DNA of 64,000 nt, from positions 41,243,920 to 41,307,919 of the forward strand of contig OY282606.1 of assembly GCA_958298945.1 (NCBI GenBank), given 5' to 3'. Under the pieces are notes generated by a model that searched no databases, had not been told where the DNA came from, and saw only the letters and a list, made by a program, of their open reading frames with translations. Below, one piece after another: positions 24,765 through 37,200 of the stretch (within the stretch, counting starts at the first letter, position 1; every line of letters begins with the position of its first letter). A program made the translations under genes and the position numbers. The DNA is from Atherix ibis. Taxonomy: Eukaryota; Arthropoda; Insecta; Diptera; Athericidae.

Positions 24765-25125
24765 GTTGATTTTTCGAACGAAATTTTCTTCGATGATGAG
24801 ACAGATTTCTTGCTTAGTGGATATGTTAATAAGCAAAATTATCATATATGATGCTCTTAAAAATACAAGCTACTTTGGAGAAAGCAAAGTATCTGATGGG
24901 CATCTTGGTCTGAAGGTGTTTATTAATCTGCATGAACTTGAAGATATCAATCTGGACTATAAGTGAATTTAATAAGAAGATGGCACAAGCCACACATCAT
25001 GGCAAACTTTCGCTCTATTACACGAAAATTTCCTAGGACGCGTATTTTCGAGATTTAATGAAGTTAATTTCCCTCCAGGAACGTGCGATTTCATACCGAT
25101 AGACTTTTTCTTTTAAGGCTACATA
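24765..25125 (+). pseudogene. DD41D-type transposase relic
   Basis: Plus-strand frames give IFFDDETDFLLSGYVNKQN (first Asp block) and WSEGVY. At about 24980-25110 comes MAQATHHG, then HENFLGRVFSRFNEVNFPPG, then CDFIPIDFFF, matching the block from the second Asp (DGATCHTA) to the third (CDLTPLDFF). The middle of the gene is deleted. Stops and shifts are frequent. Confidence 0.6.
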
Positions 25126-25257
25126 AAAGATCACGTTTACGTAGTCAAATCCTAACATTTTAGAAAATTTAATAACCAACATGCCACAAGTAACGTTCTA
25201 ATTACAGTTTATAATATGCGAAAAAGTCATCACAAATTTACTCAAAGGGTGATTCTC

Positions 25258-25335
25258 GGGACAGACATTTAAATAATGTTATATTCGAGACAGACATTTA
25301 AATAATGTTATATGTTACATTTAAATAATGACAAT
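25258..25335. repeat. Short tandem repeat, period 29
   Basis: ACAGACATTTAAATAATGTT begins at 25261 and again at 25290, followed by a partial third copy (ACATTTAAATAATG) from about 25317. The surrounding sequence, 25126-25607, is otherwise unremarkable A/T-rich DNA. Confidence 0.8.
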
Positions 25336-25607
25336 GCGACAACTCTTTTGGGTCCATTAGGAAAAGTATCACTATTTTATCAATTACAATTGTAAAAATT
25401 GAAGATTAGCAAATATAAGACAAAACTTACAATTTTAAATATTTTGGATCCTTTTCAAATCGTGGAAATAACAATAACAACCGATAAATAAATAATGTAC
25501 CCAAACAGATGGCACAATGCTGGCAGTAATTTTTTAGAAAAAAAATTTAAAAAAAAACACATGCAAATTTTTCCAAACTTTACTAAAACTATCCATACCT
25601 ATTTATA

Positions 25608-26884
25608 TAGAGTTATCCAATAACAGTAATATGATTTCTAAGTGACGTTTTGGCCATTTGTAATATGTCACGATCTATTTTTTTTTCATTATATTCAATA
25701 ATGTTTACAATTTCATCATGGAGAGATATACGCAAGAACAACGTTTACAAATTATTCAATTTTATTATCCAAATAATCATTCTCCAATTGCAACTTTTCG
25801 TGCGCTTTTGCCATTTTATGGTGGTAATAATCGTCCAACTGTGTTCGCTATTCGTCGAATTGTTAAAAATTTTGAGCGTACATTTTCTTTACATACCATA
25901 ATGTTCAAGTGGCAATAAGACAAAGAACCGCTCAATGTAATGAAAATATTGCTGCCGTTCAGGCAAGTGTTGCTGAAGACTGCAATTTGTCGATTCCAAG
26001 ACGTTCTCAAGAATTGGGACTGTCTCAGACCTGGCGGATTTTGAGAAAGGATTTGGGATTCCATCCGTATGAAATTGTTATCACTCAAGAACTGAAGCCA
26101 TTGGACCAACGTAAACGTCGTGAATTTGCTGATTTTGTCTTGGAACAACTTGAAAACGATAACGATTTTTTTTAAAGAAAATCATCTTCTCTGATGAGGC
26201 TCACTTTCATCTGAGTGGTGCGTTAAATAAACAAAATCCACAAATTATACATGAACACCCATTACATTCACCTAAATTGACAGTTTGGTGTGGTTTTTGG
26301 TCTGGTGGAATCATCGGTCCGTACTTCTTTCGAAATGAAGCTGGTAACACCGTTACTGTCAATGGAGAGGGTATAGATCGATGATAACCAACTTTTTATG
26401 GCCGAAATTGGAAAAAGTTGATCTTGACAACATCTGGTTCCAACAAGACGGGGCTACGTGCCATACAGCACGTGCAAAAACCGAATTATTGCGAGAAAAG
26501 TTTGGAAATTCGATTATTTCAAGAAATTGTGACATTAAATGACCTCCAAGAAGTTGTGATTTAACACCATTAGACTATTTCTTGTGAAGTTATTTGAAGT
26601 CATTGGTCTTTAGCAATAAACCAGACTCTCTTCAAGCTTTAGAAGTCAATATTGAATGTGCTATTCATGACATACGACTTGATTTAGTGGAAAAAGTGCT
26701 CGAAAATTGGGTTCATCGAATTCGTTCCTGCAAAAGAAGTCGTGGAGGCCATTTGAATGACATTTTATTCTGAACTTAATTGTATCGATTGTACTTCACA
26801 CTAAATAAAAAACATTTGAATTTCCTTAACAATTAGTGTGATTTTTTTAAAAAGAAATCATATCACTCTTATTCGAAAACCCTT
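25608..26884 (+). mobile_element. Near full-length DD41D mariner-group element, inactive
   Basis: Imperfect inverted repeats bound it: near 25610 GAGTTATCCAATAACAGTAA and near 26880 (reverse complement) GGGTTTTCGAATAAGAGTGA, each followed by TATGATTTC. A TA dinucleotide lies next to each end. The transposase starts at 25718 (MERYTQEQRLQIIQFYY, an N-terminal helix-turn-helix). It shifts frame near 25900 to RTAQCNENIAAVQASVAED, SIPRRSQELGLS and LTQELKPLD-like blocks, then reads IIFSDEAHF (first Asp), [29 protein letters not shown] (second Asp) and CDLTPLDYFL (third Asp). I count 41 residues between the last two. Several frameshifts and in-frame stops show it is dead. The C-terminus SRGGHLNDILF ends near 26773. 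Confidence 0.85.
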
Positions 26885-27073
26885 TATTAAATTAATACGA
26901 TATAATTTTCACTTAATTTCAATATGTGATGTTTTTTTTAAGTATATTATAAAGCAGGCTATGATTTAATATAATTAAATTTAAAAAAATACTTAAAAAT
27001 CCATGCATGATTTAATGTAATTTTTATTTTCTTTTTCTTTTTTAAACAAAAAAGTCAACAATTCAGTACATCC
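26885..27073. other. Short upstream region of the Dpy-30 gene
   Basis: A/T-rich spacer between the DD41D element and the first coding exon. No TATA box or initiator stands out. A T-rich tract followed by CAG just before 27066 could be a splice acceptor for an upstream untranslated exon. Confidence 0.3.
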
Positions 27074-29006
27074 ATGAACTGTTTTGATATATGTAAATTG
27101 CAAAACATTTTAAAAAGGATAAAAATAAAACGGCAATATTTAAATATAGTATTGCCTGATCTCAATTATATAGAATTTATTGAAGATTTAGAAGAATTTA
27201 ATTTAATTATTTCCGGATTAGGAAATTTACATGTGGTCGAAACAGTGTCAATAAATCGAGTTCGTACAGTTTTTAGAAATGTTAATGAAAATCATCAAAA
27301 ACTTTTAGAAAAATTATGTGCTGAAAAAAATGAGATTCAAAAATTTTCTGAAGAATTTCTTTTGGAAAAGTTTATGAAAAATATTAACAATTGTAAGATA
27401 AATATTTATCGAAGTGTTGAAATTTGTATAAATGATATTTTAGCGGCAACTGCAAATCTGTATGATATTAAATATATAATAAGAGTGCACGACGAATTAT
27501 CCTTATTAAAAACGTGCCTTAACGTTGCGTTAAAAAATTTGGAAAATTTTCTTAAAAGTGCTTGCCGTTTATTTGTTCGTCAGATTCAACATAATATTTA
27601 TAAAATAGCTATTATTAATATTAATGCGAAATTTGATAGTACTTTTCAAATATTTCAAAATTATCGAGAATTCAACTTAAAAAAATTTAATCCACAAATT
27701 GTAATCAGAATGGAAGACAAGCAAAGAACTAAAACAAATGGTAGTGAATCGGAGATTATGGAAAAGATTGAAGAACAGTTGGTACAACATCGAAAGGATA
27801 TTAAAGTAACTGTTTCTGAGGCGAATGCACTGCGAAAAGAAAAATTCGCTTCGGAAATAAGTTTGGGAACACAGGAAAATACGACACGTACTGAAATGAA
27901 GACTAAAAAGCAGGAGGCACATGCGACTATGAAGACGATTGATGAGTTAAGAAGCCAAATGTCTAGTATGGAAAATGAAATCGATCGACTCAATGTTACA
28001 CAAAGTAGTATCCAAGTAGAGATCGACAAAATGAGTGCAAACCTAGATGATGTCCTATTGGAGATAGTTCATCTAGAAGCGGTGTTAAAAAGTATTGATC
28101 GGGACATCAACATAGAGTCGAGCTCTTTCAATTCAAACCTCAAAAATTACGAAGCTAAACGTGATGATATTCTGATCAATCCGAATTTAACTCAAGAACA
28201 AAAGGATGCACTCTTTAATGACTTGGACAAAAGCTTTCAGGATTTCAAAGGTCAACATGTGGAGCGCATGAAATTGTTGGAGGAAAGAAAAAGTGATATT
28301 ATGAAGATGACAAAATTACAAACGGACAGTTACATTTCCATGAAAAAGGATTTGGAAAGTAAACATGGACAGCTAAGAGATAACTCAAGTGGAATAAAAC
28401 GAAAAGATAAATTCTTGAAAGAATACGAAGACACTGATAGCAGTATTAGTGATGAATTAGGAGAATATGAATCTGGCAGAGAACTGCAAACGGAAACGGG
28501 AGAAAGTCTAGATGCAGAAGTTTCTAAATCAGAATCGTCTATCCAATCCATTGGTGAGGTTTATTTTTATTCTAACTGAATTTATTTTTAAGGATTATGT
28601 CCGATAACTAATTGAGATATCCTTTATTAAAATAGATCTATTATTTCAGATGTTCGGCAACTCTCCGATGAGGAATATATTAAACAGCATCTAGGCGATG
28701 CTCTAAAACAAGCGCTTGCATCCATGATACTTTACCAACCAACTGACCAAATCTATTATCTTGGCAACTATTTAACTTATTATAATGGATTCAGTGACCG
28801 TATTAAGAAGAGACAACAAGAAACGGAAGCCTTCGAAGCTATGCGTGGTCAATCAGTCAAAATTGCAAATGAAGTATTTTTATTTATTTTTTTAATGAAT
28901 AAATTTATGTATATAAAAAAATAAAATTTTTTTTTTAATTTTTAAGGAGGCATCCAGAAATCAACTTGATCCACGCAAAAGATGTAATCCTTGTGTTAAA
29001 CTTTGA
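27074..29006 (+). CDS. Coiled-coil protein with C-terminal Dpy-30 motif
   Basis: Three exons join in frame: 27074-28553, 28650-28873 and 28947-29006 (introns with GT-AG ends), giving 587 residues. Residues 1 to about 215 are hydrophobic-helical and unlike anything I recognise (MNCFDICKLQNILKR). About 220-490 is rich in E, K, Q and D and looks like a long coiled coil. After the first intron comes DEEYIKQHLGDALKQAL, then PTDQIYYLGNYLTYYNGF. This matches the Dpy-30/RIIalpha-type dimerisation motif (L..AL...AL.......P.DPI.YLA..L). The tail is CNPCVKL. Dpy-30 motif proteins commonly assemble in axonemes, radial spokes or chromatin complexes. A ciliary or testis role is plausible but inferred. The start is the first ATG of the long frame. 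AATAAA-type signals follow from about 29110. The neighbouring Ask1 gene starts about 2.3 kb downstream on the same strand. Confidence 0.8.
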
Positions 29007-30200
29007 ATTTACAGGTAAAGATCAAATGAAAATCAACAAATTCACTTATTTTTAATTAAATTTTTTTTTTGATAACTATTTAAATATTTATTACATTTTT
29101 TTTTATTTAGCTAATAAAAATTTTATTAAAAAAATTATAATAACCTAAATAAAATTGAGAATAAAAATAAATGCTTGTGCAGAAATAATTGGAGAAAATG
29201 TGTTTTTAAATGGCTTTTGCTTAAGATTTTAAATACATACACTCTCAGGATTTTTTTTATTAATTAAAATTAGATTTTTAGATAACTGTTATTAGATTTC
29301 ATAGATTTAAAAAAAAAAAAAACCCCGTTGTGTATGAATATTGACGACGCATATATAACACTTAAATTGCTTGTATAACAGTTATTGGAGCGTTCAGGTT
29401 TTGGCCTACACTGAAATTATTCATTGCGTTTCTTTTGCTCCAAGCCCCCATGAGTTTTTACTATGCTTTGAAATGGCTGAGCTTCTAAAGCGTATGTATA
29501 TATAAAAGCTCTTAGAAAAATTTCTGTACATTGATATAAATATCGATTCTCCTTAACATCGCTGAAAGAATTTTTTGTGTAATATATATTTAAAAATGTT
29601 TTTTTTTACGTAAATTCACCAGTTTGATAAAAAAAAATTTATATTTGTGCTTTTTTGCCATTAAAAAATCCTGCGCACTCTATCGGAGAATGTCAGTACT
29701 ACAACATAAGCTTTACGATTACCAAATTATATGCGTTGATATGCGACAATCCAATTGGAGTGAGGGCGATGCACATGTCAATTTTCGAGTTAACCGAAGG
29801 TGTTTCTTTGCTATAGTCTATCTTTCCGGGCCGCCGTGAGATTTATCTCGAAATTTCATAAGTTTTCTACATAATAAAATAATTCTAATTGGATTTATAC
29901 TATACCAAAAGGATCATGATTATAAGGCGATTATTAATGCAAAAGTTTCGGAGTGATTTAAAGATGCGATGTTTGTGAAAATAGTGAAAATATTTTCGAA
30001 TTGCGTTCATCTTGACCAGTTGACATTTACATAAAAGTCCAGTTTGTATGTGTGTGACGTAACAGTGTAGAGTGCTAGCGGCAGTAAAGCGCCAAAAACA
30101 ATCCATTTGCCAATAGTGGTCTATGGTAAAGAAATCGCGCCTTACAAGAAAAGGTTCTTGTCTTCCCGACTTTCTTGACCATTCGTTTTTTTTTTCTTTC
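29007..30200. other. Intergenic region between the Dpy-30 gene and Ask1
   Basis: 29010-29340 is A/T-rich and probably the 3' end of the upstream gene. From about 29350 the base composition becomes more balanced and stays so to 30.9 kb, as expected for a promoter or 5' UTR. A strong TATA-like run (TATATATAAAA) lies at 29497-29507. A CRE-like TGACGTAA lies near 30054. No open frame here is convincing. Confidence 0.45.
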
Positions 30201-30260
30201 AAAGTACTGAGTGGACGTTCTCCACTATCAGTGCCCGTTCTTTAAGTATTTGCCACCCAC
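30200..30260 (+). promoter_or_regulatory. Ask1: Candidate initiator (TCAGT) and start of the Ask1 5' UTR
   Basis: TCAGT at 30228-30232 within CACTATCAGTGCCC fits the arthropod initiator consensus. It marks the start of a base-diverse stretch that runs to about 30800. There a donor-like site GTGAGT (30802) could pair with the strong acceptor TTCTTTTTCAG ending at 31008. This would give a spliced 5' UTR leading into the exon with the ATG at 31287. A second TCAGT lies near 30330. Assignment is by inspection only. Confidence 0.4.
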
Positions 30261-31286
30261 GAGCAACAGCTACAAGCTCGCTCCAACTCGCACCTTTCGC
30301 TACCAAGTGCAACTCTTCTACAAAGAATACATCAGTTTGTGTGTGTGTTTGTAAAAGAAAATTTTCTTGCCCTCAGAGAAATTTTTGTTTCAATTCGTAT
30401 TAGCCGCAACAGTATCCAATTTTATGGTTCGTGTATGTCAAAGTTCGTTACCACTTGCAGTGCATGCAGTTGAAAAATTACAATAACGTTCTTGTTTTAA
30501 TCAGAAGCGAGACCCACTCCGAAGTTCATTCAACGGGGCTAATCGAATAAGAACTAAGAAACGACAAGTCCATTTACGGATCCAAAAGGAAAGAAACCGT
30601 CGAGGTGATAGGGTGCAGGCCTTTTTGTAGCCCCCTCTTAATTGAGAACATTCGAGTTTGGTTGCGGTGTGTAGCGTCGCACTGCGTTGTGCTTGGAATA
30701 GTATGCAGTGCAGTAGAATGCGTCGTCGTGTATGTACTCGAAAATTGGTTTGTTTTCATTTCGTTTAGCCAGAGCCCGCCAATCCGAGGTTGGGCGCGAA
30801 CGTGAGTGTTCCCAGTTAACCGTGGTCTTAACAGTGCCTTAACATAGTCGATTCGTTCAAGTAAGCCAGACCGGAAATTTCTCATACCGACCACATTTCC
30901 AGTGCAGTTTTGTTTACAAATTTTTTACACGTGGACTGGATAAAAATGCACTCGTTATGACAGTTAAACGCATTCAAGAATTTTGTTTTCAAAACAATTC
31001 TTTTTCAGATTAGAATCTGATTAATTTGGCAGTATATGCTCGTGGTGCGATATTGTAGCAGTGGTTTATGTTTAATGATATTTTGTCTAGAAAATTGTAA
31101 TTTTGTAATATTTTAATTTATGTTTAGTATTCTAAACTATGGCTGTGACAAATATTCTAACTACATAATAACGCGAAAAGTTTATTTCAAAATTAATAAA
31201 TTTCCAACACATTATACTTCCAAATCTATTCTTGCTTATAACTAAGACAAAAATCTTAAATCGGATTGTTTTCTGTATTTTCAAAA

Positions 31287-34200
31287 ATGGCATTAATAAG
31301 TACAGAAGGAGATGTGTATTTTGGTAAGTTTTTATTATTTGTTTGGAAAGACAAAGAGAAATTTGTATTGTACATTATTTAAAAAATCATTTGTTGTTGT
31401 CATTTTCAATAAAAAATGTTTGTATTAATTTAAGAAAAAAACAATAAATGCAATCTTTTATTTTCACTATTTATGTAAATTGGTTTCATATTTTCATGGA
31501 ATGTTAATTCTGAAGAAAAAAAACAAACAAATTATTCAGGTCTGTTCGTGTCACTTTACCTAAAAAAGGATTAATAATTTTTCTATTAATATGATAACTT
31601 ATAAGGTGTGAAAAGTAATGGGACATCAATTGTGTTGTGGTAAAAGACACCATCTTGGTTTTTTTTTTTTTTTTTTGCAAAATATTTCCTTTTTATACAT
31701 CAATTTGGTCTCCTTCAAAGTAGTTTCGTTGGAGGCTCATCGTAGCAGTGTTGGGAGGTTTCAGTTGAAATTGCCTTCAGTTCCTCGATTATACTTCTTT
31801 GGATGCTATCAATAGTACCAAGATGTTTTTAATCTTGGAAAACTAAAAATAGTAATACGGACTGTTGGCATACGAATAGAGCAATATGTTAGTCCTCCAC
31901 AATAAACCTTTTTTCCGGAAAAAAAAACCGTTTGTGAAAATATTTGTGTGACTTGTTTTTGCTAATGATGGACCATCCAAGTATCTACAATGTCCGATCT
32001 AATGCAAACAACAATTTGTTGAAGCATTTTAAAGATTTCTTTATTAAAAACTCGTTAATCGACGTCTGTACTCACAATGGCCCTCACTCGTTCCATATTT
32101 TCATAAATTATCGTTGATTATTAAGGTTCGTCCTTTTATTTTTTCTCCTCGCTCCTGAAATGCTCCTAGAAACTTATGTTCAAGGTTCGTTGCGAATTTT
32201 CGTAACTCAAACTTACGCTATCTAAATGTCACTATCTAAAAGGAACTAACGTACAACATATGTAAATGACTTTAGTTCCTCCTCGTAACTCTCAATAATT
32301 TTCTGGTATACCTATCTTAAGTGCTTAAAAAAATATAATACTGAATTGCAAGAATTTAATACTGGATAAAATTAAGTCACGCAGGATCATATTCGCTAAT
32401 AGAGCCTTATTTAGCTTGGTCGTGTTTAATTTTACGATTGAACAAAATGCAGATCCATAACACCTTAATACTGCAGGCTTTAATATATGTTTCTAAAAAA
32501 TGGACAATGGCGGGCTTTAATATAATGCAACTGCACTTAGTCGCTTTGAAAGAATAATCCTTTATTAATGTTATGCTCCTGTCTGTGAGGAGGAAAATTT
32601 AAGATTAAAAAATAACGAAGCAATATATATACCCGCTATCTATCAGGAAGCTGACGCTACCCGAATCAAAAAAAATAGCAAGGTTGCGATGGCTAGGACC
32701 CCATCAATCAAACAAATGAAGAGGCGCTTCTAAAAAGAACCTTTACCGAAACTCAGTGTACGGCGTAGGAGTTAAGTAGACTCATTGTCAGAAATTGGAT
32801 TTTGAGAGCTGTCCCAAAAATTTCACTGCCGATTTTTAATTTTCATATATTTCCGAATAATGGAAAAGCATGTTATTTCCAATTATACTATAAAAATCTC
32901 CTACAAAAATATAAGAACTCTTCCTCGAAGGTACTATATTTAAATTTTATATAATTTTGTATTGATTTTCTTTCGTTGCATATCTGGAATTTTAACAAAC
33001 ATAGATATTTATTATAGCTAGTTTTGTTAAATATTTTGTTAAAAAAAAAACTATTTCCAAAAATAACAATTATGCTATTAGAAAATTTCTATTTTCGTCC
33101 TATTTCAACAAGTCCTTGTTGAAAACCATTTCAATAATTATAATAATAAAGTTAGTTAAATTTTATCAAAACAGTTAACATTTTGGCAAATAACGACACA
33201 TTTAATGATACCAAGTTAAAGCAACAGGCGTCACTAATAATATTCAAATAAGTTAGAATAAATGTTTTCTAATGTTTGCGTGCGTATCTTTCTATTATAT
33301 TTATTTGTAAGCTTAGTAAAAGGACATTGAACATGGCAAGGATAAACAACCATGTAACAGGTTACGTTGGGTGTGCTTATAAATACTATATTATCAAACT
33401 CGTAGAACATAAAAATGTTTACGTAGATAATAAAATAGTATATTAGCGATTATTTATAAAAACCAAAAATTATTATCCTTTTAATTATTTCTATTTCGGA
33501 CAGGTAAGTATTCGGTTTTATTATAAGCAGATTAGTTAGTATGCAAACATTTTTTTTGCAATTAATTATTAGCTATAGTATTTAACTGTGGTATTAATTA
33601 TTTGACATTATTATTTTCACAATTTAATCAAAAATATAAACTTGCTTAGGTAAATATCGGATTTACTTAGAAAAGTGATATTATATTCCAGATTACGTGA
33701 TTAAATGATAATTTTGCTTACAAAACCATTACTTAATTGATCGAAGAAAAAAATTGTATTTTTTCAAAAATATACTTTATTTAAATTTAAATGTTTTAAA
33801 TGAAAAGTTAATATAGAAGACATATTTTCATGATTCTGTAAATAACAGCATAGGTGGAGGTTGTTTTTTTTCCAAATTAAGATTATGTTTTACAGGATAT
33901 ATTTTAAAATATTTATAATTGAACAGTTGTCGGTATCATAAAAATTTTGATATTGTAGATTTGCTGACGATTCAGCAATATGTCTATAATAACTGCGTAC
34001 AAGGCTCTATTGAAGGCTTAATGAGTCTATTTTTGGAAATTCCTTTTATAAATATATTCATATTATGTTTATTTTATTAATTATACATATTTTGCATAAA
34101 TTAACACAATAAAATTAAAAGAGAAATCGACTTTTAAATAGTTACTCAGTTGTGAGCAAACCAGATATCTCTGTCTATTTTTGTAAGTCTTTTAAGATTA

Positions 34201-37200
34201 ATTAATGTAAAATAAAATCATATCAGCGCTTTTGGGATTTATTATTGGCAGATTTTTCCTAATTTTTTTATTCAGACAATTTGGTAATGTCAGCTAAACG
34301 ACACCTCCCCAACTATGTTACCAGCTGAATTCGAACGCGAGAGTCTCAGCATAACTAATTCGGGGATGTTTTTTTAAAAAGTTTTTTTTTTTAAGAATAG
34401 CAAATATTGAATTAAATAAATTATGAGACCAATATAATTAATTGCATTTTATACAATTATCAGACTTATCAAGAACTAATCAAATATATTTTTACTATGA
34501 AAAATATATTTTGAAAAACAGGTATTTGGAATTGTTCGGATAAGAAAGAAACAATAAAATTGAAAATGAATTTTTGAAATTATAAAAAGATGACAGATAA
34601 TAAAATTATTTGCTAATCTTTCGAATTTTCAATCAATATTATTTACTTTAAGAATATGTTTATTACTCGTTTTTTAATACATATAAAAATAGCTCTTCTG
34701 AATAATAGGTTGACTTTCTCCATTCTAGCTTTGATATCAATTGAACAATATTTATTGATATTTATAGTCAATAAATTTAATCAAAATAATGCTATTTTTA
34801 TACCAAAAAACTCTATCGTTATCATATTATAGGAAATTGAATCATTAATTTAAAAATGGCAAACAAATCTTTATATTTTTCTATTTAAATTTAATTATTT
34901 TAATAAATTCTCAGAATATACTTTGTAAAAGAAAATATATCGAGTAATATGAGTATACATCGATTTTTAATTAATTGACAAGTCAATTGATAGAAGAAAA
35001 CTTCAATTTTTATGATTTCAATTTATTTTCTAGTTATTTTCTCAGGAATGTCAGAAAAGTAATCTTATCAGAAATTGTGATAACAAACAATTTCTAAGCA
35101 AACTAACCACTAAGTGAACTATAATTTGGAGCTTTTAATGGAATTTGAAACTTGTTATACGGCTTTATCGTCTTTTCAAGCTTTTTATACGGATTAATCC
35201 TATTTTTTTAATAATTCGTAGTAAATAAATATGGTATGAAATATTGATTATTTAAAAAAAATATCTTTTGAGGTACGGCATTAAAGTAATGAGCCTGAAA
35301 ACACTGAGAGCGATCTGTCAACACTGCAAACTTTTGCTAAACATATTTATTATTATTTAATTATTTAGCTATTTTTTTTTGTTAATTAAAAAAATAATTT
35401 TAAAACACGAGTTATGACAGAAAAGTAAAAATATCGGCACCACTGAGAGAGATTGGTCAGCGCTCCGGGCTTTTTCTCTACATAAATTTTACTTGTGTCC
35501 ATCCTAGATGTACAGTACAAATTTAAAACCGTTTGGGGTTACTGGACGTTTCTATAGAGCATGAAAAGTGAAATTGTATTTATCAATGCATTAAAAAAAA
35601 TTGAACAACAAAATTTGTAGCAACGATGTGCTATTAATTTTTTTTAGGCTTGGTGAATCCTCGAGGTTGATTTACGAAAAAGTTGGCGAATAATTCTTAT
35701 CAAAAGCTCAAGTTTTTTGGTGGTATTAAACTTTTTTGGATGGCCTAAAAGCAGTTGAATGCAAACTTCATTCAGGGAGACGGCCAACCTCAAAAACTGA
35801 TAAAAATAAGAAAATAATAGAAGGCTCTTGTGAACATAGATCTTCGATCAACAACGAAGCTGATAAGTGAGTCTTTTTCGCGTCAGATTGAACATTGCAG
35901 CCAGTTGCATTCTCCACCATGACAACGCTACCTGTCACACTGTCAATTTCATTAAAAAGTATTTTTGGAAAAAATAACTACTTTGCTTCCCCAGTTCTGC
36001 TATTCACTTAATCAAAGTCCATGTAACTTTTTTTGTTCTCCAATGTGAAACAACTTTTAAAAGGAGTGTAACCGAACAGCAAGGCGATTTATATGAAAAC
36101 CTTCCAGCACTGCAACGAAGCATGGAAATAACTTTCGGTTATTATTGAAGGTGATATGTAATGAGTAATAAGTTCAGAAAAAGGGTTCTTCGAAACTGAT
36201 CCGCCATTGTAGAAACTTGAAGGGAGATGTTGACTGGAAAAGGAATTATTGTAATTCTCTAGCCCCCCCCTTATTCACTTAATCTATGTTCGTACGACTT
36301 CGTTTATTCCGAAGTGATTTTACTTCCAGCTTCGAAATGGAAACTACACCCCCAATATTTAGCTATTCAAGGAAAGAACTTTAAAACGAATATAATTGAT
36401 ATATAGAAACAGCTAAAATTGGTTCAGAAAAATATCATTACTTTTCTGCAAAACCCATTTAATCAAAATTAGATCATTTCTAAATTACAGACGCCAGATC
36501 CCACTATCAAAATAATTTCAACCTGATTTTTTAAATTATTTATTATCCTTTATTTAAATATAATATATAATTTTTAACTGCCAAATATTTTAACCTATAA
36601 TTTTTCCCCATATAGCTCCCTTTAATAAAATATAAACAATTTTATTTATAATTAATATGATAAGTGATAATACTTTTATTCCAACAAGTACAAGCTTTAA
36701 TATTGGTAACTACAAAGTCAATTTTCTGAATAAATATTTAATTGGATAATCTAGAACGCTATTAAATAAATACTTTGTGAAATCTGAATTATTAATGATC
36801 ACACTTTAAATGGCGTTTATTAAAGAGGGAGTGTGGCGAATTGTTAATAGTTCGAACAATCCCTACCGAGGTGGTGCGTGCCTTTTAGAAATTGGCTATA
36901 TAATCAAAATTGGAGACATTGCTGCGGATAAAGAGGCGACATTATTATATTGTATATTCCATCTGAAAGGGGAGACTGTCTCGTTTACGATGATAATGAA
37001 ACATTTTTAAAAAAATTGTTACCAATTGGTACAGCAAGTACGGCGACCAAACGTCATGATCTCGACTTATAACACTTCGTCAACATTATCCAATTGAACC
37101 GTTTCCTCGGAGAATTGCTGTCTATCATGAAATCCGTTTTGATTGATGAACTTTTGACTGAACAAAGCCAAAGCCGTTCGTTGAAACCATGTACAATCTG

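Noticed and set aside
24750..24770. GGTTCGAAT, reminiscent of a tRNA T-arm
   Set aside because: No acceptor stem, D-arm or anticodon arm can be folded around it. It is next to a transposase relic.
30574..30894. 106-codon minus-strand frame in the Ask1 5' region
   Set aside because: No family resemblance. The base-diverse 5' UTR composition readily gives open frames by chance.
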